A program made the translations under genes and the position numbers. A DNA stretch of 64,000 nt from Ceratothoa steindachneri (taxonomy: Eukaryota > Arthropoda > Malacostraca > Isopoda > Cymothoidae): positions 31,565,175-31,629,174 of the forward strand of contig OZ018327.1 of NCBI GenBank assembly GCA_963969495.1, written 5' to 3'. The notes beneath the pieces are model-generated. The model did no database searches and was not told where the DNA came from. It saw only the letters and a program-made list of their open reading frames with translations. Positions 55,593 through 64,000 of this stretch are shown here, in pieces; within the stretch, counting starts at the first letter, position 1, and each line of letters starts with the position of its first letter.

Positions 55593-57019
55593 TTTTCCTT
55601 TCTCATCATAGTTTATGGTGTTTACCGCAGGTCAACTCGCTTCGAGGATACCATTTTTACCCTAAACTTCTGCAACCTACCAGTCTAATTTGCGTAGAGG
55701 AAGATGCTCATTCCACCCCACCCCCTTTGTGCCCCACTTTCCTTTTCCTCCTTCGGACTGAAGGATATAAACGGGGCCACGAGCCCTTTTAAGTTATTCT
55801 GTTGCGAGAATTCTGCCTGATTGCTCAGCTGAATCGTTGTCCGTCACTTACCTTGACGTTATTAATTTTTGGAGACCCGTACTGGATTCCTTCGTGCAGC
55901 GAGGATTTTCTACCATTGATTCATGCCAGCTTTGTCGCTGCCCCTCTGTCGGCTGCATCGAATTGTGCTCTTCCAGTTACGTTTGCAAGTGTTCTCCTTG
56001 GGAAGCCGTTCACACTCTTTGGGAAATTCTGTCATCGCTAATTCCTTCTCTCGGATCGTTGGGCCTTCGAATCATCGTGCTCTGTGGTCTAGTCGCCTTT
56101 CGCCACGATATCACCGTCTGTGAGTTTCTCCTCGCCAAAGACAGCCATCGCATTCACGCCTGTCAACTTGAGTCGAATTCCCTCATCGTCGCCGAGCCTC
56201 TTTCGCCTGGGTTCCCGACGTGGGTTTTTGCTTCACTGCTCTGGTATCAGATATTTGGGAGTATCTCTTTCTTCTTACGTCCCTTTTAAATTAATTAAGT
56301 GTTATAAGTGTTAGTCATGTAAGTTTGGGCCTTCGGGTAAGGGACGTAAGACAGGGAGGTTATTCCGGGAACACCTCTCACTACAGTAGCGAAGCCTATT
56401 TTCATCTTCAACGGCGCGTGTCGTTTCGGCTCTAAACAATTTATCCATAGAACCCATTTTTGTATGCGCGAATATCTTTTTGGTTAAAACTACTTGTGGT
56501 CCTTCCATGGTGTTAAGCATTAGTGACTTTTCTCATTGTTTGATGACCCCCGTATAATTTGTTAACAGTTAATTTATTTCATTTTAATTTTGTTGTAAAT
56601 AATACGGTAAATACTTTTGGTGTGTGTATTTATTTAACCCCTTGTGGATACCTCATAATTTAGCACTGTCCTGATTAATTCTGGTGAATTCCTGGTAGGC
56701 CTTTAGATCCCTGGTCTTCTATAAATTTTATGTGTGTAACTTTATTGGGCCGTGTGAACCGGGTACCGCGATAGCCTTTACATTGTTGTTGTTTTTGCTG
56801 TTTTCATTGTTATTTTAAATGTCTATTGATGAATACTTTTTCTTTAGTGGGCGGACGTGCCCTCTACGGTGCTCGCCACAAGGAAATATCTTAAAAAATA
56901 AAACCTATGTTTTCATATGTTGTTTACTATGTAGTTTTATTATCTTTCCATGTTTTAGACCACCTTGTATAAAATGCTAATGGCAACAACCACTATCTTG
57001 TTGTTCTTACCGTAGTTTT
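55593..57019. other. Unassigned stretch with an orphan ORF
   Basis: The plus frame at 55837-56289 (150 residues) is Cys- and hydrophobic-rich (CQLCRCPSVGCIELCSSSYV, SLIPSLGSLGLRIIVLCGLV). It lacks a recognisable domain and may be chance. ATATAAACGGG at 55769 upstream is TATA-like. The rest is AT-rich with no features. Confidence 0.3.
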
Positions 57020-57505
57020 TTTTTACGGATGTAATGGTAATAGTGGTAATATTAATAGGAATGGGAATGGTAATGTATAGTAATAATAATAATATGGATA
57101 GTAATACTAACAGAGTAGTAATATTAAATGGATGTTAATTATAACATGTGTTGTAATATTAAAAGGGATGGTAATAATGATATGTGGTAATGTTAGTATG
57201 TTCGATAATAGTAATAGGTGTGGTAACATTAGAGTGGATGGCAATAGTAATAGGTGTAGTATTATTGATATGGATTATAATGATAGCATGTGTGGTGATA
57301 ATAATAATATGTGGTAATATTAGTATGTTCGTTAATATTAATAGCTGTGGTAAGATTAGAGTGTATGGTAGCAACACGTGTAGCGAGATTACTGTGAACG
57401 TAATAGTATTATGTGGCAATATTAATATGTATGGTAATATTTATGTATGTGGTAATATAGTAGAGTTGGTAATAGTTATGAGTGATAATAGTAGCTTTAA
57501 ATGGC
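57020..57505. repeat. Degenerate GTAATA-rich repeat tract
   Basis: Phrases GGTAATATTAGTATGTTCG, TGGTAATATTAATA and AATAGGTGTGGTAACATTAG recur with irregular spacing of roughly 30-60 bases. Long frames on both strands reflect repetition and have no protein relatives. Confidence 0.8.
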
Positions 57506-57509
57506 AAAA

Positions 57510-57710
57510 TTGCTCGTAGGTATGTGTATGGTGGGGTAATTGTTTGTGAGTATGTGTATATTGTGAGTAAGTGCTTGTAGGTATGCTTAGGTTATGCGTA
57601 AGTGCTTGTGGGTATGTGTATGATGCGGGCAAGGGCGTGTGGGTATGCGTAGATTGTGGGTAAATGTTTGTCGGCATGTGGATGTTGTGGGTATACGTAT
57701 GTTGTGCATG
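57510..57710. repeat. 31-32-bp GT-rich minisatellite, about 6 copies
   Basis: Units of the form GGGTATGTGTATGATGCGGG, then (T/C)AAGTGCTTGT, occur with period 31-32. The plus strand is GT-rich. Confidence 0.85.
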
Positions 57711-58045
57711 TTATATACATGACATTTGGATGTGGGGGGGGGGGAGAAAATGCTCTTTTAATTCATGAAAATATAAAAACTTCAATACCTTCTCGCTCTC
57801 CAAGTAGTTGCCTCTTTAGAATACTCGGGTACATACAAACTAATTTCACTGTCCTTAACTTCACCGACATCATTTTTAACCTGGTTATAAACGTTCTGCT
57901 CGAGACTCTCTCGATGCTTTACGTTCATTAGTTATTAGTGATGTGATTGAAAAAGAAAAAAAAGAACAAATTAAGTTATTTACAGGACAAAAAGAAGAGG
58001 ATCTTTTTATTGATCTTCATGAGAAGAGTTTCGGGGCTATAAAAA
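57711..58045. other. Gene-free stretch flanking the satellite
   Basis: A G-run near 57736, then unassigned sequence. The last part (57940-58045) is A/G-rich and runs into the first degenerate satellite monomer. Confidence 0.4.
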
Positions 58046-61000
58046 CCCATTAACGTTTTATCCGTATAAACCTCATTAATTCCTTTTGTCGCGATTATAA
58101 ACATTCATTAATAATAGTTTGATCTGTACCCCATTTATTCCTTATGTCAGGATTATAAACACTCATTAATAATAGTTTGATCTGTACCCCAGTAATTCCT
58201 TATATCGGGATTATAAATACTCATTAATAATAGTTTGATCTGTACCCCATTAATTACTTGTCAGGATTATAAATACTCATTAATAATAGTTTGATCTGCA
58301 CCCCATTAATTCCTTATATCAGGATTATAAAAACTCATTAATAATAGTTTGATATGTACCCCAGTAATTCCTTATATAGGGATTATAAACACTCATTAAT
58401 AATAGTTTGATCTGCACCCCATTAATTCCTTATGTCAGGATTATAAACACTCATTAATAATAGTTTGATCTGTACCCCATTAATTCCTTATGTCAGGATT
58501 ATAAATACTCATTAATAATAGTTTGATCTGCACCCCATTAATTCCTTATATCGGGATTATAAATACTCATTAATAATAGTTTGATCTGTACCCCATTTAT
58601 TCCTTATGTCAGGATTATAAACACTCATTAATAATAGTTTGATCTGTACCCCAGTAATTCCTTATATCGGGATTATAAATACTCATTAATAATAGTTTGA
58701 TCTGTACCCTATTAATTACTTATGTCAGGATTATAAATACTCATTAATAATAGTTTGATCTGCACCCCATTAATTCCTTATATCTGGATTATAAACACTC
58801 ATTAATAATAGTTTGATCTGTACTCCAGTAATTCCTTATATCGGGATTATAAACACTCATTAATAATAGTTTGATCTGCACCCCATTAATTCCTTATGTC
58901 AGGATTATAAACACTCATTAATAATAGTTTGATCTGCACCCCATTAATTCCTTATATCGGGATTATAAATAGTCAATAATAATAGTTTGATCTGTACCCC
59001 ATTAATTCCTTATGTCAGGATTATAAACACTCATTAATAATAGTTTGATCTGCACCCCATTAATTCCTTATATCGGGATTATAAATACTCATTAATAATA
59101 GTTTGATCTGTACCCCATTAATTCCTTATGTCAGGATTATAAATACTCATTAATAATAGTTTGATTGCACCCCATTAATTCATTATATCGGGATTATAAG
59201 TACTCATTAATAATAGTTTGATCTGTACCCCATTAATTCCTTATGTCAGGATTATAAACACTCATTAATAAAAGTTTGATCTGCACCCCATTAATTCCTT
59301 ATATCGGGATTATAAATACTCATTAATAATAGTTTGATCTGCACCCCATTAATTCCTTATGTCAGGATTATAAACACTCATTAATAATAGTTTAATCTGC
59401 ACCCCATTAATTCCTTATGTCAGGATTATAAACATTCATTAATAATAGTTTGATCTGTACCCCATTTATTCCTTATATCGGGATTATAAATACTCATTAA
59501 TAATAGTTTGATCTGTACCCCATTAATTCCTTATGTCAGGATTATAAACACTCATTAATAATAGTTTGATCTGTACCCCATTAATTCCTTATGTCAGGAT
59601 TATAAACACTCATTAATAATAGTTTGATCTGTATACCAGTAATTCCTTATATGGGGATTATAAATACTCATTAATAATAGTTTGATCTGTACCCCATTAA
59701 TTCCTTATGTCAGGATTATAAATACTCATTAATAATAGTTTGATCTGCACCTCATTAAATCCTTATATCGGGATTATAAATACTCATTAATAATAGTTTG
59801 ATCTGTACCCCATTAATTCCTTATGTCAGGATTATAAACACTCATTAATAATAGTTTGATCTGTACCCCAGTAATTCCTTATATCGGGATTATAAATACT
59901 CATTAATAATAGTTTGATCTGTACCCCATTAATTACTTATGTCAGGATTATAAATACTCATTAATAATAGTTTGATCTGCACCCCATTAATTCCTTATAT
60001 CGGGATTATAAACACTCATTGATAATAGTTTGATCCTTATCCCATTTATTCCTTATATCTGGATTATAAACACTCATTAATAATAGTTTGATCTGTACTC
60101 CATTAATTCCTTATATCGGGATTATAAACACTCATTGATAATAGTTTGATCCTTATCCCATTAATCCCTTATATCGGGATTATAAACACTCATTAATAAT
60201 AGTTTGATCTGTACTCCATTAATTCCTTATATCGGGATTATAAACACTCATTGATAATAGTTTGATCCGTAGCCCAGTAATTCCTTATATCGGGATTATA
60301 AACACTCATTAATAATAGTTTTATCTGCACCCCATTAATTCCTTATGTCAGGATTATAAACACTCATTAATAATAGTTTGATCTGTACCCCATTAATTCC
60401 TTATGTCAGGATTATAAATACTCATTAATAATAGTTTGATCTGCACCCCATTAATTCCTTATGTCAGGTTTATAAACACTCATTAATAATAGTTTGATCT
60501 CTACCCCAGTAATTCCTTATGTCAGGATTATAAATACTCATTAATAATAGTTTGATCTGCACCCCATTAATCCCTTATATCGGGATTATAAACACTCATT
60601 AATAATAGTTTGATCTGTACCCCAGTAATTCCTTATATCGGGATTATAAAAACTCATTAATAATAGTTTGATCTGCACCCCATTAATTCCTTATGTCAGG
60701 ATTATAAACACTCATTAATAATAGTTTGATCTGTACCCCATTAATTCCTTATGTCAGGATTATAAATACTCATTAATAATAGTTTGATCTGCACCTCATT
60801 AATTCCTTATATCGGGATTATAAATACTCATTAATAATAGTTTGATCTGTACCCCATTTATTCCTTATGTCAGGATTATAAACACTCATTAATAATAGTT
60901 TGATCTGTACCCCAGTAATTCCTTATATCGGGATTATAAATACTCATTAATAATAGTTTGATCTGTACCCTATTAATTACTTATGTCAGGATTATAAATA

Positions 61001-64000
61001 CTCATTAATAATAGTTTGATCTGCACCCCATTAATTCCTTATATCGGGATTATAAACACTCATTAATAATAGTTTGATCTGTACTCCAGTAATTCCTTAT
61101 ATCGGGATTATAAACACTCATTAATAATAGTTTGATCTGCACCCCATTAATTCCTTATGTCAGGATTATAAACACTCATTAATAATAGTTTGATCTGCAC
61201 CCCATTAATTCCTTATATCGGGATTATAAATACTCAATAATAAAAGTTTGATCTGTACCCCATTAATTCCTTATGTCAGGATTATAAACACTCATTAATA
61301 ATAGTTTGATCTGCACCCCATTAATTCCTTATATCGGGATTATAAATACTCATTAATAATAGTTTGATCTGTACCCCATTAATTCCTTATGTCAGGATTA
61401 TAAATACTTATTAATAATAGTTTGATTGCACCCCATTAATTCCTTATATCGGGATTATAAGTACTCATTAATAATAGTTTGATCTGTACCCCATTAATTC
61501 CTTATGTCAGGATTATAAACACTCATTAATAAAAGTTTGATCTGCACCCCATTAATTCCTTATATCGGGATTATAAATACTCGTTAATAATAGTTTGATC
61601 TGCACCCCATTAATTCCTTATGTCAGGATTATAAACACTCATTAATAATAGTTTGATCTGCACCCCATTAATTCCTTATGTCAGGATTATAAACATTCAT
61701 TAATAATAGTTTGATCTGTACCCCATTTATTCTTTATATCGGGATTATAAATACTCATTAATAATAGTTTGGTCTGTACCCCATTAATTCCTTATGTCAG
61801 GATTATAAACACTCATTAATAATAGTTTGATCTGTATACCAGTAATTCCTTATATGGGGATTATAAATACTCATTAATAATAGTTTGATCTGTACCCCAT
61901 TAATTCCTTATGTCAGGATTATAAATACTCATTAATAATAGTTTGATCTGCACCCCATTAATTCCTTATTGAGGGATTAAAAATACTCATTAATAATAGT
62001 TTGATCTGTACCCCATTAATTCCTTATGTCAGGATTATAAAACACTCATTAATAATAGTTTGATCTGTACCCCAGTAATTCCTTATATCGGGATTATAAA
62101 TACTCATTAATAATAGTTTGATCTGTACCCCATTAATTACTTATGTCAGGATTATAAATACTCATTAATAATAGTTTGATCTGCACCCCATTAATTCCTT
62201 ATATCGGGATTATAAACACTCATTGATAATAGTTTGATCCTTATCCCATTTATTCCTTATATCTGGATAAACACTCATTAATAATAGTTTGATCTGTACT
62301 CCATTAATTCCTTATATCGGGATTATAAACACTCATTGATAATAGTTTGATCCTTATCCCATTAATTCCTTATATCGGGATTATAAACACTCATTAATAA
62401 TAGTTTGATCTGTACTCCATTAATTCCTTATATCGGGATTATAAACACTCATTAATAATAGTTTGATCTGCACCCCATTAATTCCTTATATCGGGATTAT
62501 AAATACTCATTAATAATAGTTTGATCTGTACCCCATTAATTCCTTATGTCAGGATTATAAACACTCATTAATAATAGTTTGATCTGCACCTCATTAATTC
62601 CTTATATCGGGATTATAAATACTCATTAATAATAGTTTGATCTGTACCCCATTAATTCCTTATGTCAGGATTATAAATACTCATTAATAATAGTTTGATA
62701 TGTACCCCATTAATTCTTTATGTCAGGATTATAAACACTCATTAATAAAAGTTTGATCTGCACCCCATTAATTCCTTATATCGGGATTATAAACACTCAT
62801 TAATAATAGTTTGATCTGCACCCCATTAATTCCTTATGTCAGGATTATAAACACTCATTAATAATAGTTTGATCTGCACCCCATTAATTCCTTATGTCAG
62901 GATTATAAACATTCATTAATAATAGTTTGATCTGTACCCCATTTATTCCTTATATCGGGATTATAAATACTCATTAATAGTAGTTTGATCTGTACCCCAT
63001 TAATTCCTTATGTCAGGATTATAAACACTCATTAATAATAGTTTGATCTGTACCCCATTAATTCCTTATATCGGGATTATAAATACTCAATAATAATAGT
63101 TTGATCTATACCCCATTAATTCCTTATGTCAGGATTATAAACATTCATTAATAATAGTTTGATCTGTACCCCATTTTTTCCTTATATCGGGATTATAAAT
63201 ACTTATTAATAATAGTTTGATCTGTAACCCATTAATTCCTTATGTCAGGATTATAAACACTCATTAATAATAGTTTGATCTGTACCCCAGTAATTCCTTA
63301 TATCGGGATTATAAATACTCATTAATAATAGTTTGATCTGCACCCCATTAATTCCTTATGTCAGGTTTATAAACACTCATTAATAATAGTTTGATCTGTA
63401 CCCCAGTAATTCCTTATGTCAGGATTATAAATACTCATTAATAATAGTTTGATCTGCACCCCATTAATCCCTTATATCGGGATTATAAACACTCATTAAT
63501 AATAGTTTGATCTGTACCCCAGTAATTCCTTATATCGGGATTATAAAAACTCATTAATAATAGTTTGATCTGCACCCCATTAATTCCTTATGTCAGGATT
63601 ATAAACACTCATTAATAATAGTTTGATCTGTACCCCATTAATTCCTTATGTCAGGATTATAAATACTCATTAATAATAGTTTGATCTGCACCTCATTAAT
63701 TCCTTATATCGGGATTATAAATACTCATTAATAATAGTTTGATCTGTACCCCATTTATTCCTTATGTCAGGATTATAAACACTCATTAATAATAGTTTGA
63801 TCTGTACCCCAGTAATTCCATATATCGGGATTATAAATACTCATTAATAATAGTTTGATCTGTACCCTATTAATTACTTATGTCAGGATTATAAATACTC
63901 ATTAATAATAGTTTGATCTGCACCCAATTAATTCCTTATGTCAGGATTATAAATACTCATTAATAATAGTTTGATCTGCACCCCATTAATCCCTTATATC
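58046..64000. repeat. 58-bp AT-rich satellite with higher-order structure, about 102 copies
   Basis: The 58-base monomer contains ATTCCTTATRTCRGGATTAT, then AAAYACTCATTAATAATAGT and TTGATCTGYACCCCATTA. Main alternatives are GTCAGG or ATCGGG, AAACAC or AAATAC, and CTGCACC or CTGTACC. The array starts with degenerate units near 58046-58120 and runs off the window end. Rare shared variants recur at long offsets. CCCCATTTAT followed by the same succession of monomers occurs at 58591, 60852 and 63749. A one-base-deleted TTTGATTGCA occurs at 59160 and 61421. TCAGGTTTAT occurs at 60464 and 63361. These imply higher-order copies of about 39 and 50 monomers. A centromeric, pericentromeric or subtelomeric location is possible but not shown. 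Confidence 0.97.

Noticed and set aside
58046..64000. CRISPR array
   Set aside because: The repeats are contiguous 58-bp monomers with no unique spacers, in eukaryote-like DNA.

Overview
The window looks like repeat-dominated animal nuclear DNA. It contains non-LTR retrotransposons (LINEs) with arthropod-like proteins, hAT transposase remnants with GT-AG introns, a Penelope-like element, SINE-like sequences, (TA)n arrays, minisatellites and a long satellite. I found no prokaryotic operon structure and no intact host gene. The mix of an I-type LINE, a second three-zinc-knuckle LINE and an A/C-rich Jockey-like LINE suggests an arthropod, perhaps a crustacean. That taxonomic guess is inference only.

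Layout. 1-1600: an I-type LINE copy (minus strand) with a 2.67 kb internal deletion. 1600-5160: low-complexity DNA, a (TA)n array and two adjacent minisatellites, one G-rich and one C-rich. 5166-7860: an intron-containing BED-finger hAT transposase pseudogene whose BED exon carries a 60-bp LINE tail flanked by a 13-bp target-site duplication. 8790-10400: two abutting I-type LINE fragments. 11.3-11.75 kb: a 42-bp minisatellite. 12228-19025: the most complete I-type LINE, with ORF1, endonuclease, RT, RNase H and 3' tail, all broken by frameshifts. 19.2-25.8 kb: at least four more rearranged fragments of the same family, interrupted by a 5S-rRNA-like sequence near 22.15 kb. 26.5 kb: a 40-bp minisatellite. 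28.4-30.9 kb: a ZMYM1-like hAT pseudogene. 31.97-35.76 kb: a CR1/L2-group LINE with a PHD-like finger in ORF1, bordered by a tRNA-derived SINE. 36.5-37 kb: a short deleted LINE. 38.27-45.48 kb: a three-zinc-knuckle LINE whose ORF1 is split by a nested, 5'-truncated A/C-rich LINE (42.35-44.83 kb). 46.77-47.74 kb: a Penelope-like fragment. 48.7-49.37 kb: a hAT C-terminus beside a long inverted repeat. 49.6-52.05 kb: more I-type fragments. 52-58 kb: mostly unassigned DNA with small repeats. 58.05-64.0 kb: an AT-rich 58-bp satellite that runs off the window and shows higher-order structure.

No gene in the window appears functional as read. Elements were inserted into one another, 5'-truncated, deleted at short homologies and then decayed. 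The best material for follow-up is the higher-order satellite, the tiny LINE-tail insertion with its target-site duplication, the 92-bp segment copied into a CR1 reverse transcriptase, the inverted repeat at 49.4-49.55 kb, and the 5S-derived sequence. Coordinates of decayed elements are approximate, typically within about 20-50 bases, because they were read by eye.
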